Assembly: GCF_003173715.1 (NCBI RefSeq)
Contig: NZ_CP029550.1
Coordinates: forward strand, 930,001 to 994,000
Length of the DNA stretch: 64,000 nucleotides
DNA from: Methylobacterium durans
Lineage (GTDB): Bacteria; Pseudomonadota; Alphaproteobacteria; Rhizobiales; Beijerinckiaceae
Direction: 5' to 3'
Part shown: positions 30,373 through 39,555 of the stretch, one piece after another
Layout of the letters: every line of letters starts with the position of its first letter
Position numbering within the stretch: the stretch's first letter is position 1
Notes under the pieces: model-generated
What the model was told of the DNA's origin: nothing
The model's input: the letters and a program-made list of their open reading frames with translations, nothing else
The model's database searches: none
Made by a program: the position numbers and the translations under genes

Positions 30373-31433
30373 GGCACCTCTCCAGGCTCGATCGCGAGGC
30401 CGGCGACGAGGTGCGGCAGGCAGGCGGCCTCCACCGGGAACCCGGTCTCGGCGGGGCGGCGGCTCGCGGGCTCGGCGCCGCTCGGGCGCATCCGGTCGAC
30501 CGCCTCGCCGAGAGCGCCCGCGATCGCGGCGACGGCGACGGCGCTCGCGGGATCGAGCCGGTCCGCCGGGATCGTCTCCAGCACGAACAGGCCGAGGCAG
30601 GCCCCGTTCTCCCCCGCACGGACCGAGGCCGCGAAGACGCCGACACCGTCGAGGAGGCTCGCCTCGCTCTCGTCGAACACGCTGAGCACCCGCGGGCGGT
30701 GACAGGCGACCGCGTAGACGAGCGCGGTGCGCACGGGGAAGCAGGCGTCGAGGCGGGCCCGCTCGGAATGCGCATGGCGCAGCTCGCCCTCCTCCAGGGG
30801 AAAGTAGCTCCAACGGGCCTGCCCGAGCCAAGCCTGGACGGCCGCGTGCAGCGCCTGCGTCAGCTCGGGCTCGGCGGCTTCGCGCAGCTGCTGCAGGCTC
30901 GCGAGCCCGGCCTCCAGCGACCCGGAGCGCGCGGTGGCGGCGCGGCGCTCGTGCACGGCGGCGTGCTCCTGAAGCTCGTTGCAGAAGCCCGCGATCGTGT
31001 CGCGCTGCTCCTCGGTGATCCGGAGCCGCTCCTCCAGCGCGAGGCGCTCCCGGATCTGGCGGTTGCGCAGGCCGCCGATCACAATGGCGCAGAGGATCCA
31101 CAGGACCGGCTCCCGCCAGACGCGCAGCGAGTAGGTGTAGAAATCCTCCTGCGAGGTCTGCGGAGGCCAGCCGGCCGCCCAGCTCAGGCCGGCCGCGAGC
31201 GCCGCCACGACGAGGCCCGTACCGCTGCCGTACTGCACGCTGAGCAGGACGACCGGGATCCAGAACGGGTGCGGCGCGATCTGCGCGAGGGAGGCCGGGC
31301 CGGGGATGATCCACTCGATGATCATCAGGAGCAGGAAGAGGAAGCAGGCCTCGTACTTGCCGCGGACGCCGGACAGCCGGCGCGTCAGCCAAGTCCGCAC
31401 GCTCGCGCCCTGCTCGGACGCTCCGGCCGTCAT
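30360..31433 (-). CDS. pelD: PelD-like inner-membrane protein, short and lacking a visible c-di-GMP site
   Basis: A 357-residue protein. Four predicted N-terminal helices (YEACFLFLLLMIIEWIIPGP onward to about residue 125) are followed by a coiled segment (LALEERLRITEEQRDTI) and a GAF-like domain to the C-terminus. Pseudomonas PelD (about 455 residues) has a further degenerate GGDEF domain whose RxxD motif binds c-di-GMP. Here there is no room for that domain and no RxxD is visible. ATG 31433 is preceded by GTGAGG. Assignment rests on the helix pattern, GAF region and position before pelE/F/G. Confidence 0.85.
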   Translation of the reverse strand: MTAGASEQGASVRTWLTRRLSGVRGKYEACFLFLLLMIIEWIIPGPASLAQIAPHPFWIPVVLLSVQYGSGTGLVVAALAAGLSWAAGWPPQTSQEDFYTYSLRVWREPVLWILCAIVIGGLRNRQIRERLALEERLRITEEQRDTIAGFCNELQEHAAVHERRAATARSGSLEAGLASLQQLREAAEPELTQALHAAVQAWLGQARWSYFPLEEGELRHAHSERARLDACFPVRTALVYAVACHRPRVLSVFDESEASLLDGVGVFAASVRAGENGACLGLFVLETIPADRLDPASAVAVAAIAGALGEAVDRMRPSGAEPASRRPAETGFPVEAACLPHLVAGLAIEPGEVPCSL

Positions 31434-31459
31434 CGCCTCACGAGGGGATTGTGCCGCTA

Positions 31460-32836
31460 TCACCGTGAGATCCCCGCCAGATGCCGGCTCGTGGCGATCG
31501 CGATCGCCGGTCCCGTCGGCCGCCCGAGCCGCGCCGCCAGGGCGCGATAGGCTGCGTGAAGGCCCTCGGGCAGCTGCATCCGCTGCTCGAGATTCTGAAG
31601 GGTGGCGAGGGCGCCCTGCGCCGTGTTCAGTTGCAGGACGAAGTCGAGCCACTGCGCGAGCTCGGCCGCCGTCATCGCCTCGAGCTTGGCCTCGGCCAGG
31701 ATCTGCCGGGCGCGGAGCTGCTGTCCGCGATGCAGGGCGATGCGGGCCGCGAAGACCGGGCGCTTCCGCAGCACGTCGTCGGGGAGCGCCGGCTGAAGCA
31801 TCGCGATGGCCGAGAGGCCGTATTCCGCCGCGATGGCCTCGGCGTAGAGCGCCTGAGCTTCCTTCTCGCCCGGACGGGAGCGCAGCATGGAGAACCGGGA
31901 CCAGATCAGCGTGGGGATGCCGGTCGCAGCGGCGGCGGCGACGTACCCGTCGATGTTGGGCTTGGTGAGCGGCATGCCCTCGTAGGGCCAGCCGAGGAGG
32001 AGCGCGGTGGCGAGGCGCCGGTTGCCCTGCTCGGCGAGGCTCTTGGCGAGGTAGAGCTTCGCGTCCGGATGGAGCGCCGCGCTCGTCATCGCGAGGTCGC
32101 GCGCCTCGGGCAGAGGCGCCCGCGCGGCGAAGCGCTGGGTGAGCTGGGCGGCGAGCCAGGGCTTGCGCCAGGCCGTCAGCCAGCGCTTCGCGCGCTCGGC
32201 CGCCTCCTCGAAGCGGCCCTGGCCGATCAGGAGTTCGAACAGCAGGCGCCGGGGCCGCTCGGCCGCGTCGTCGAGGCGCTCGTCGAGGCCGCGCAGCACC
32301 TCGACCGCGCGCTGGATGCGCCCCTCGGCGGCGAGCAGCTGGGCGAGGCGCTCGAGTTGGTCCGTCGTCAGGGCCCCCTGCTCCGCGAAGCGTTCCAGCG
32401 CGGCGGATTCCTCGGCGAACCGGCCATGGTAGCGGTAGAGCGCGACGAGCCGGCCGATCTGCGCCGGGCTCGGATCGACCGCGGCGAGCTTGGCCTGCGA
32501 CTCGATGAGGCCGTCGACGTCGTCGGATGCCTCGTAGGCCTGAACCAGCCACGCGAGTGCGTCCCGGTCGCGGGGGCGCGAGAGCACGTAGAGTTCCATG
32601 AGGTCGGTGGCGCGGGTCCGCTCGCCCGCAGAATCCTGCAGGATCGCGAGCGTCATGAGCACGCGAGGGCGCGCGGCCCCGGTGGCCAGCAGACGCTCGA
32701 TCTCGATCACGGCCTCCGCGTTGCGCCCGTCGCGCACGAGCATCGCGATCCGCTCCTCGGGGCCGGATTGCAGCAGGTAGGCCGCGACCGCGGAGATCAC
32801 GAGCGCGACGGCGACGAGAAGCCTAGCGGTGCTCAT
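31460..32836 (-). CDS. PelB-like periplasmic TPR protein without beta-barrel
   Basis: A 458-residue protein: one N-terminal membrane anchor (MSTARLLVAVALVISAVAAYLLQ), then TPR-type helical repeats throughout (for example AMLVRDGRNAEAVIEIERLL, LERLAQLLAAEGRIQRAVEV). It matches the N-terminal TPR half of PelB, whose usual length is about 1190 residues. The C-terminal outer-membrane barrel is missing. The TPR part should hold PelA-like proteins in the periplasm. GGGAGG is 5 bases before the ATG, which overlaps the pelA-like gene by 14 bases. Confidence 0.7.
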   Translation of the reverse strand: MSTARLLVAVALVISAVAAYLLQSGPEERIAMLVRDGRNAEAVIEIERLLATGAARPRVLMTLAILQDSAGERTRATDLMELYVLSRPRDRDALAWLVQAYEASDDVDGLIESQAKLAAVDPSPAQIGRLVALYRYHGRFAEESAALERFAEQGALTTDQLERLAQLLAAEGRIQRAVEVLRGLDERLDDAAERPRRLLFELLIGQGRFEEAAERAKRWLTAWRKPWLAAQLTQRFAARAPLPEARDLAMTSAALHPDAKLYLAKSLAEQGNRRLATALLLGWPYEGMPLTKPNIDGYVAAAAATGIPTLIWSRFSMLRSRPGEKEAQALYAEAIAAEYGLSAIAMLQPALPDDVLRKRPVFAARIALHRGQQLRARQILAEAKLEAMTAAELAQWLDFVLQLNTAQGALATLQNLEQRMQLPEGLHAAYRALAARLGRPTGPAIAIATSRHLAGISR

Positions 32837-35108
32837 CGCGGCCTCCCACCTCGTCGGAGCGATGCCCGACGGCGATCCGGACCGGCTCCACGCCCATGGC
32901 CGGAAGGGTGAAGCCGAGGCGCCCGAGGGTGTCCGCCTCGGCGCTGCCCGTCCAGAGGGTGCCGTCGCTGCCCTGAGCGGTCACCGCGTAGCGTCCGGGC
33001 GGCACGTCGGCCCAGCGGAAGTCGCCGGGTCCGAAGCCCGATGCCGCGAAGCTCCAGCCGCCCTCGCTGCGCGTCAGCCCGGAGATCTGCCACCGGCTCT
33101 CCGACAAGCCGACCGGATTCGGTGCGGATGTCCCGTCTCGCAGGACGACGCGCGCAGGCTCGACGCTCGGATCGAGCGCGAGGTAGAGCGATCCGCCGTG
33201 GCGCGTCCGCCCGACCACGCCCTGGGAGGCGCCGAGGTCGACGTCGATCGCGTCCGCAGCGTCGAAGCGGAGCGTCTGGACAGAGCCGCGGTCGCGCACC
33301 TCCCAGCTCAGGGGACCGGTCTCGGCGATCGCGACGCGGGGGAAATCGTCCGCCAGCGCGGCGTAATCGACCGTGCGGATCGGGATCAGCGCGGAGCCCT
33401 GGACCTCCCGCAGGAAGTCCTCGATCACGCCGAGGGCGTCGGCATTGCCGACCGTGGCGAGACGGTAATGCAGGTTGAAACCCTTCAGACGCCGCGGCGT
33501 CTCGGTGTTCGCGAGCGTGGCGCGCAGGCCGCGCAGGGCCGAGACCGCAGGACGCCACGCCTTCCGCACCGGCAGGTCGTCCGCCGAGACCGCGTAGACC
33601 TGGCGCTGCTCGCCGACCGGCCGCGCGATCGGCGGCAGGTTCGCTACCGAAGGATAGGCCGCGTCGAAGCGCCCTTCCCCGCCGTTGATGTTGTGGAGGC
33701 TCAGCCGGCGCGTCAGCGCGATCGCCTCCTCGGAGGGCTCCGCGTCCCCGGTCCACTGGTACAGGCGGGGCGCCTTTCCGGCCGGCGCGAGCGCGCTGGC
33801 GGCGGTCCAGGCGACGCGCGTCTCCTGGCCGAGGTCGAAGGGTGTCAGCAGGTAGTTGCGCGGATACTCGCGGGCCTTCGCCACGAAGCGGTCGACCCGG
33901 GCGCTCGTGCTGACGAGATCGGTCAGCCTGCGCAGGCCGAAGCGGCCGGCCGGCCGGCTCCCGGCGACGATCTCCTCCTCGCGCGCGCGGCTGTAATGGT
34001 CGAAGAAGCGCCACGTGTAGGGCCTGGTGTAGGAGGCGACGCTCGGCTCGACCTGGGGCTGTGACCAGATCTCCCGCACGAGATCGCGCGGCGTCTCGTT
34101 GCCGCCGATGGCGGGGTCGAGGTCGCCCGGCGTCAGGGCGAGGGTGACGGGCAGATCCGGAAAGGCCGTGACGATCCGGTCGAGGAAGAGCTTGGCGACG
34201 AGGACCTGCTCGCGGTCCTTCGTCAGAACGACGTGGTTGAGCCCCTCGCTCTCGACGTGGCTGAAGTAGATGCGCCGGCCCGACAGGGTCGTGACGTCCG
34301 GCACCGGGACCGGGCCGTCCCGCAGCGCCCGCCCGAAGAAGGCGAACGGGTCGATCAGCCAGCGCGCCCGGCCCTGCCCCTGATCCTCGACGAGTTCGTA
34401 CCCGCTCGCCGCGAAGCCCCCGCGGGGACTCACCGCGACGGCGACGCTGCGTCCCCCACCCTCGCGCTGGGGCGCGACGAGTTCCAGCCACGCTTCGAGG
34501 TCGGGCCGGGCCGCCTCGATCATCTCGTAGGGCGGCAGGACCGCGTCGGCGGGTCCCTCGAACGCGGTGAGGGTGGGGGCGCGGGCGCTGAGCTGCGTCC
34601 CGAGGGTGAGGTCGATCGCGCGGCGGCGATGGCGCAGGCCGATCTCGCCGAGGAGCGCGTCTCCGGCGACGGCCTCGTCCGTCCAGAAGGAGGCGCCCGT
34701 CGCGCCGAGGATCACCCACCGCCGTGCCGTCCGCACCGCAACGCGCGCCCAGGCGAGATAGGCGTCGCGGGCGGCGGGCGTCGTCGAGAACCACGTCAGG
34801 ACGCCGGCGTAGCGGCGAATGTCGGCGGCGTCGGGCAGCGGCTTGCGGATGTCGCGGTAGGTGAGCGTGAAGCCGAGGTGGTTGAGCGGCAGCTCGGCGT
34901 AGCGGTGGATCCGCGTGTCCGCGGCCGCCGGCTCGAGATCGCCGTCGAACAGCGCCAGGATCTCCCGCGCCACGACCCGTCCGGCGACGGGCTCGGCCGC
35001 GGCCGGATGCTGGGCAGCGGACAGCGCGAGACCCGCCAGCAGGACCGCATGTACGATCGCTACCCTAAGTCGAAGAAGAGTTAGGGTCGCTCCGCGCCTT
35101 GATCTCAC
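32823..35108 (-). CDS. PelA-like protein with Rossmann-like domain and degenerate deacetylase domain
   Basis: About 761 residues, exported by a signal peptide (LLRLRVAIVHAVLLAGLALS...AAAE). It matches the central and C-terminal parts of PelA. The Rossmann/GATase-like domain has ILALFDGDLE and LPLNHLGFTLTYRD. The CE4-like domain starts IYFSHVESEGLNH. In PelA the first deacetylase motif contains an Asp pair (DGDG) and the second a His pair (SHTxSHP). Here they read ESEG and SYTRP, so the metal ligands seem lost. The N-terminal hydrolase domain is missing and encoded separately at 24132. I start at GTG 35108; GTG 35189 is possible but extends before the signal peptide. First gene of the operon. 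Confidence 0.8.
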   Translation of the reverse strand: MRSRRGATLTLLRLRVAIVHAVLLAGLALSAAQHPAAAEPVAGRVVAREILALFDGDLEPAAADTRIHRYAELPLNHLGFTLTYRDIRKPLPDAADIRRYAGVLTWFSTTPAARDAYLAWARVAVRTARRWVILGATGASFWTDEAVAGDALLGEIGLRHRRRAIDLTLGTQLSARAPTLTAFEGPADAVLPPYEMIEAARPDLEAWLELVAPQREGGGRSVAVAVSPRGGFAASGYELVEDQGQGRARWLIDPFAFFGRALRDGPVPVPDVTTLSGRRIYFSHVESEGLNHVVLTKDREQVLVAKLFLDRIVTAFPDLPVTLALTPGDLDPAIGGNETPRDLVREIWSQPQVEPSVASYTRPYTWRFFDHYSRAREEEIVAGSRPAGRFGLRRLTDLVSTSARVDRFVAKAREYPRNYLLTPFDLGQETRVAWTAASALAPAGKAPRLYQWTGDAEPSEEAIALTRRLSLHNINGGEGRFDAAYPSVANLPPIARPVGEQRQVYAVSADDLPVRKAWRPAVSALRGLRATLANTETPRRLKGFNLHYRLATVGNADALGVIEDFLREVQGSALIPIRTVDYAALADDFPRVAIAETGPLSWEVRDRGSVQTLRFDAADAIDVDLGASQGVVGRTRHGGSLYLALDPSVEPARVVLRDGTSAPNPVGLSESRWQISGLTRSEGGWSFAASGFGPGDFRWADVPPGRYAVTAQGSDGTLWTGSAEADTLGRLGFTLPAMGVEPVRIAVGHRSDEVGGRDEHR

Positions 35109-36052
35109 GTCCCGGATGCCTTCCCTGCGAAAGTCCCGCGGCCGGCCGACCCAATGCAGACTGGATCGACCGAGCTTCGTGACGAACACAAGGTAGCGTC
35201 ACCATCGGCGTTTCTCGATAGGACCCCCACCGATGACAAGGCCAGGGCTCATAGTGGTTAGTACATAATACTACCAAAGAGCTACATTGCAGTTTCCTTC
35301 GATTTGAACTCCATTTAGAGCGCGGAAACATATCGCCTTCGATGCAAGCAATATGTTGCAAACATAACGTCGTTTGACATTGCAATAGGCGGTTGTTCCT
35401 CCGTGAGGACGTGAAAGTCCTCAAGCATGCATTCGAACGCGCTCACATCCGAGCGTGCGCGAACGTTTGTGCGTCGCGGATTGATGGCGGGCACGCCCAA
35501 TCTGCGTCGTCTGAATGGAAGTCGAGATGCCTCATCTGAACGACAGCGGGTTTCAAGCGCGCATCGAGGGGGATCAACTTCGGCGGTCACGCGCCGGGGC
35601 GTCGAATGACCTGCTCTTCAGAGTCCTGGAGAGCCCGATTCATGCCGCGCCCCTGAGGGCACCGAGGACGATACTCCGAACAGCTGACCCAGGCTCTTCC
35701 TCGCCCGTTTCGCGCCGCCTCGGACGCGTGGATGAGGCCGCCGAGGCAGAGCCTCCCGCGACCCGGGTGATTCGAGAATTCACCCCTCCCCGCCCGCCTC
35801 CGAATCGATCGGCACATTCTCATCGGAGGTCCGTGCGGACGGCCGCAGAACACGTCGATTCTCTGCACTGCTCAAGAGCAATCGAAATAGAACTGCCGAA
35901 ATACCAAACAACACGTTCGGCTCTTTCGACCAGAAGCACGCAATTCAGTCGTCTGATGCGCCCTTGGTCGAGCCTCGCTGCCTCGTCGCCAGCGATGTCG
36001 TGCTCAGCCGCCACGTGAAATCAATCGCGAACAAGTTACAGGAGAATGTGCC
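35109..36052. other. Long divergent regulatory region of the Pel locus
   Basis: Roughly 900 bases between the operon and the DUF4214 gene, with AT-rich patches around 35.25-35.40 and 35.86-36.05 kb. Several short open frames exist on both strands, but none has a ribosome site with sensible composition. Candidate regulatory elements are the inverted repeat at 35256-35275, ATGTTGCAAACAT at 35353-35365 (arms ATGTT/AACAT) and GTGGTTAGTACA at 35254. Both promoters must lie here, and the leader of the plus-strand gene may be long. Confidence 0.5.
35256..35275. promoter_or_regulatory. Inverted repeat GGTTAGTA-CATAA-TACTACC
   Basis: TAGTA and TACTA arms flank a 5-base spacer, extended on both sides by GG/CC. 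The left half (GTGGTTAGTACA) is nearly the same as a half-site upstream of the LuxR-type gene at 23134. It lies about 150-180 bases before the pelA-like start, a plausible activator site. Confidence 0.4.
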
Positions 36053-39000
36053 GTGTCGACGATTACTCTCGATGGAAGCCTGCAAGACTGGACAGCAGCC
36101 GACCTGCTTCCCACCGCGTTTCCAGTCAATGGATACAGCGTGTATGGAAAATTCGAGTCGAGCACGAGCACCTACTTCCTCGCTCTGAAGCTGGACAACG
36201 CAGCCGGTGCCGCTGAAACGTCGATCGGTCCGAATACGACGATCTGGCTGAACACCGATCGCAATGCGAGCACCGGATATCAGGTATTCGCCGGTTCGCC
36301 GGTGGGTGCCGAGTACAAGATCGAGTTCGGTGCCACCGGTATCCCGACGCTCTACTCACTCGATGCCGCAGGCGGCATCACGGCGGCGTCCGCCGGGCTT
36401 CAGTACAAGTTCTCGCCGGACAACCAGACCATCGAGTTGTCGATTCCCCAGAGCGTCCTGTCCCAGAGTTTCGCGTCGGGCGCCATACCGGGCGTCGACA
36501 TGGCGCTCGACATCAACGACCGCGTGTTCGCACCGAGCAATTTCGGTGCGCCGTTCACGATCAAGGCGCCCGCCGCGCATGTCGATGACCATCAACTGAA
36601 GGTCGGCATCGTCTATTCGGAGACGAGCGCGGCGCGGTACTTCAACTCAACGGCTTATTCCGACCTGTTCATGGCGGCGCAGAACCAAGCCACGATGGCA
36701 GGCATCCCCTATGACGTGCTCTCGGAAGCCGACCTGAAGAACATCGACACCCTCAAGCAGTACGACACCCTGATTTTTCCGTCCTTCGCCAATGTCAAGC
36801 AAGGCGATCTGAGCGCGATCCAGAACACCCTCACGGACGCCGTGTACAAGTACGGCATCAGCCTGATCGCTGCCGGCAACTTCATGACGAACGACGAGAA
36901 CGGCACCGCGCTGTCAGTCGATGCCTATGCCCGGATGAAGTCCCTGCTCGGCGTGCAGCCGGACCACTTCGACAGCGTGACCAGCGACGCCATCCACGCC
37001 TCGGGGGACAACGCCGCCTCCGTGATCGGATACGCGGCCGACCCGAACAACCCGATCCACACCTACACGGCCAACGCGACCTCCAACGTGGGCGTGGCGG
37101 TTTATACAGGGACGGACCCCTCGGCCCAGGTCGTCGCGACGCAGACGACGACGGGCGGTACGCAGCCGGGTACGCACAACGCCATCCTGGCCACGCAGAC
37201 GGGCGGGAAGAACGTGTTCTTCTCCACCGAAGGCATGCTAGCCGACAGCAACATGCTCGGCCACGCGCTGGACTACACGATCCAGAGCCAGAAGCTGGCC
37301 GGGCCCGAGTTGAGCCTGCAGATGAGTCGATTCGCGTCCATCGTGGCCACGCGCGTCGACATGGACCAGGCGATGTATCCGGAAGACGTCGCCCCCGGAG
37401 GCGGAGCCGGCATCAACGAGAAATTCCTGTCGATCGTGCAGCAGTGGAAGCAGTCCTACAATTTCGCGGGCTCGTACTACGTCGATATCGGCGATGGGCA
37501 GAACGGCACCTATGCGAGCAACACGAGTGGCAGCGACCCGTCCTTGTGGACGTCGGCCTCACTGCAGCATTCGGCATCCTTCTATCAGCAGCTGATCGCG
37601 CTCGGGGGCGAGATCGGCAGCCACACGATGACCCACCCGGAGGATACGAATCCTCTCACCGCCGCTCAGCTCGCCTATCAGTTCGGCGCCTCGAAGACGC
37701 TGCTCGAGAAGTACCTTCCCGGCTATCAGGTGGTCGGGACGGCCCTCCCCGGGGCGCCCGAGACGCTGGCGACGGACGAGAGCATCTACAAGGCGGCCCC
37801 CTCCTACGCGTACATCACCGGCCGCTACACGGGGGTGGGCGCCAACTACCCGGGCGCCTTCGGGTATCTGACGCCCTCGGCCTCGGACACGCAGAAGGTC
37901 TTCATCGCCCCGAACATGAAGGCGGATTTCAGTCTCGTCGAGGCACTGCCCCAGTTCGGCGGCGGAATGACCGCGGCCCAGGCGGCCGCGGAGTGGCAGA
38001 AGGAATTCGACGCCCTCAGCTCCCACTCGGATCTGCCGGTCGCCGTCTGGACTTGGCACGATTATGGGGCAGCAGCGTGGCCGACCAACGGTACTGCTCA
38101 GTCGCCCTACACAACAGATATGTACACGAGCTTCATCAGCTACGCCTCGCAGAGAGGGAGCGAGTTCGTCACGCTCGCTGATTTGGCTCAGCGCATCACT
38201 GCCTCCGAGAAGGCAACCTTCGATTACCGCTTCGACAGCGGCACCAATACGCTCACGGCGAGCGTCACCGGCGGCAATCTCGGGAATTTCGCTCTGGATC
38301 TGCAGGCTGGCTACCACATCGCCAGCGTGTCGAATGGTGGGCAGGCTTGGTACGCCTACGACGACGACAGCGTGTTCCTTCCCGCATCGCTGAGCGGAGC
38401 GACCTACAACATCCAGCTTGGGACCAGCGCGAGCCAGGTGACGCACATCACTGCGCTGCCGATGCGCGCGGATCTCATCTCGCTGTCCGGGAACGGGCGA
38501 GACCTCTCGTTCCAAGTGACCGGCGACGGGCAAGTGTCCCTCGATCTGGCGGATCTGAACGGTTTTACCGTGAAGGTTACCGGGGCCACAGTCATCGGTC
38601 AGACGCAGGATGCGACCGGGGCTCATTTGGTGCTGGGCCTGACAGGCCTCGCGACCCATGATGTGTCCGTCGAGTTGGTTCCGACTGCGCAGCCGCAGAA
38701 TCGACCCTTCTTCGGCGAAGTCAGCAACGACCCGCACAGCGCCGCGGGTGAGGTCTACGCCCTCTACGACGCCGTCCTGCACCGGCCCTCCGACGTCGGC
38801 GGCCAGCAGTACTGGACCGGCGTGCACAGCGCCGGCCTGTCGCTGCACGACATCGCTCAGGCCTTCCTCGACTCGTCCGAGGGCCAGTCGCATCTCGGCT
38901 CGGGCGACAACCTGTCCTTCGTCCAGGCGCTCTACCAGACGGCGCTCGACCGCGCGGGCGATACCGGCGGCGTCCAGTACTGGACGAGCTCCCTCGACCA

Positions 39001-39463
39001 GGGCTTGTCGCGGGCCGACGCCATCGTCAGCTTCGCCTTCTCGGCCGAGAACCTGGCCGGCCTGCAATCGGCGTACAGCGCCGGCATCTTCACGGCGGAC
39101 GCGGATGCGGGCGAGGCGGCCCGGCTCTATTACGGCCTCCTCAACCGGGCCCCCGACGCCGGCGGGCTTCAGTACTGGTCCGGAGCCCTCAAGGGCGGCC
39201 TGAGCGACGCGGACGCGGCGCAGAGCTTCATCGGCTCGACTGAGCATCAGGTGAAGTACGCGAGCCTCACCGACGCGGCCTTCGTGGACACGCTCTACCA
39301 GAACGCCCTCGGTCGGCAGGCCGATACCGGCGGTCACGATTACTGGGCGGGCATCCTGGCGCAGGGCGGCAGCCGGGCGTCGGTCGCGGTCGGGATCACG
39401 CAGAGCGACGAGGCGCACCAGCACCTCCTGTCCTTCATCGAGACCGGCTGGCACCTCGTCTGA
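36053..39463 (+). CDS. Extracellular polysaccharide deacetylase-like protein with four DUF4214 modules
   Basis: A 1136-residue protein starting at GTG 36053, with AGGAG 8 bases upstream. It has no signal peptide. Residues 1-170 resemble a CBM9/DOMON-like sugar-binding domain (ITLDGSLQDWTAADL). Residues 182-415 form a Rossmann/GATase-like domain (LKVGIVYSE ... YDTLIFPSFANV), as in PelA. Residues 425-700 form a CE4-like deacetylase with DxD (Asp436, Asp438), HxxxHP (His524, His528 in IGSHTMTHP) and a late His669 (WTWHDY). A beta-rich segment follows, then four DUF4214 repeats from ~895 (LYxxxLxRxxDxGGxxYW). DUF4214 proteins usually leave by type I secretion. It is divergent from the Pel operon and probably modifies its polymer outside the cell. 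Confidence 0.8.
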   Translation: MSTITLDGSLQDWTAADLLPTAFPVNGYSVYGKFESSTSTYFLALKLDNAAGAAETSIGPNTTIWLNTDRNASTGYQVFAGSPVGAEYKIEFGATGIPTLYSLDAAGGITAASAGLQYKFSPDNQTIELSIPQSVLSQSFASGAIPGVDMALDINDRVFAPSNFGAPFTIKAPAAHVDDHQLKVGIVYSETSAARYFNSTAYSDLFMAAQNQATMAGIPYDVLSEADLKNIDTLKQYDTLIFPSFANVKQGDLSAIQNTLTDAVYKYGISLIAAGNFMTNDENGTALSVDAYARMKSLLGVQPDHFDSVTSDAIHASGDNAASVIGYAADPNNPIHTYTANATSNVGVAVYTGTDPSAQVVATQTTTGGTQPGTHNAILATQTGGKNVFFSTEGMLADSNMLGHALDYTIQSQKLAGPELSLQMSRFASIVATRVDMDQAMYPEDVAPGGGAGINEKFLSIVQQWKQSYNFAGSYYVDIGDGQNGTYASNTSGSDPSLWTSASLQHSASFYQQLIALGGEIGSHTMTHPEDTNPLTAAQLAYQFGASKTLLEKYLPGYQVVGTALPGAPETLATDESIYKAAPSYAYITGRYTGVGANYPGAFGYLTPSASDTQKVFIAPNMKADFSLVEALPQFGGGMTAAQAAAEWQKEFDALSSHSDLPVAVWTWHDYGAAAWPTNGTAQSPYTTDMYTSFISYASQRGSEFVTLADLAQRITASEKATFDYRFDSGTNTLTASVTGGNLGNFALDLQAGYHIASVSNGGQAWYAYDDDSVFLPASLSGATYNIQLGTSASQVTHITALPMRADLISLSGNGRDLSFQVTGDGQVSLDLADLNGFTVKVTGATVIGQTQDATGAHLVLGLTGLATHDVSVELVPTAQPQNRPFFGEVSNDPHSAAGEVYALYDAVLHRPSDVGGQQYWTGVHSAGLSLHDIAQAFLDSSEGQSHLGSGDNLSFVQALYQTALDRAGDTGGVQYWTSSLDQGLSRADAIVSFAFSAENLAGLQSAYSAGIFTADADAGEAARLYYGLLNRAPDAGGLQYWSGALKGGLSDADAAQSFIGSTEHQVKYASLTDAAFVDTLYQNALGRQADTGGHDYWAGILAQGGSRASVAVGITQSDEAHQHLLSFIETGWHLV

Positions 39464-39490
39464 GAGGCCTCGGCCCATCCACTCGACGCA

Positions 39491-39513
39491 CCGGGCGGCG
39501 CCGCGCCGCCCGG
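39491..39513 (+). terminator. GC-rich hairpin between the DUF4214 deacetylase and glmS
   Basis: CCGGGCGGCG and CGCCGCCCGG form a perfect 10-bp stem with a CCG loop, 27 bases after the stop. No long T-run follows (TTCC), so it may attenuate rather than stop transcription into glmS. Confidence 0.6.
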
Positions 39514-39555
39514 TTCCACCAACCTCGCGTTCCGTATCTTGAGGAGTCTGGAGAC

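Noticed and set aside
30340..30380. PelD shortened by a frameshift near its end
   Set aside because: pelE starts inside the last codons of pelD with a good ribosome site, the usual tight overlap in this operon, and no second-frame GGDEF sequence is seen.
35515..36018. Possible 167-residue gene between the Pel operon and the DUF4214 gene
   Set aside because: Codon and residue composition look random, and it overlaps AT-rich regulatory DNA; no family resemblance.
39464..39555. glmS ribozyme/riboswitch before glmS
   Set aside because: The gap is only ~90 bases and contains a simple GC hairpin; the Gram-positive ribozyme core is absent.
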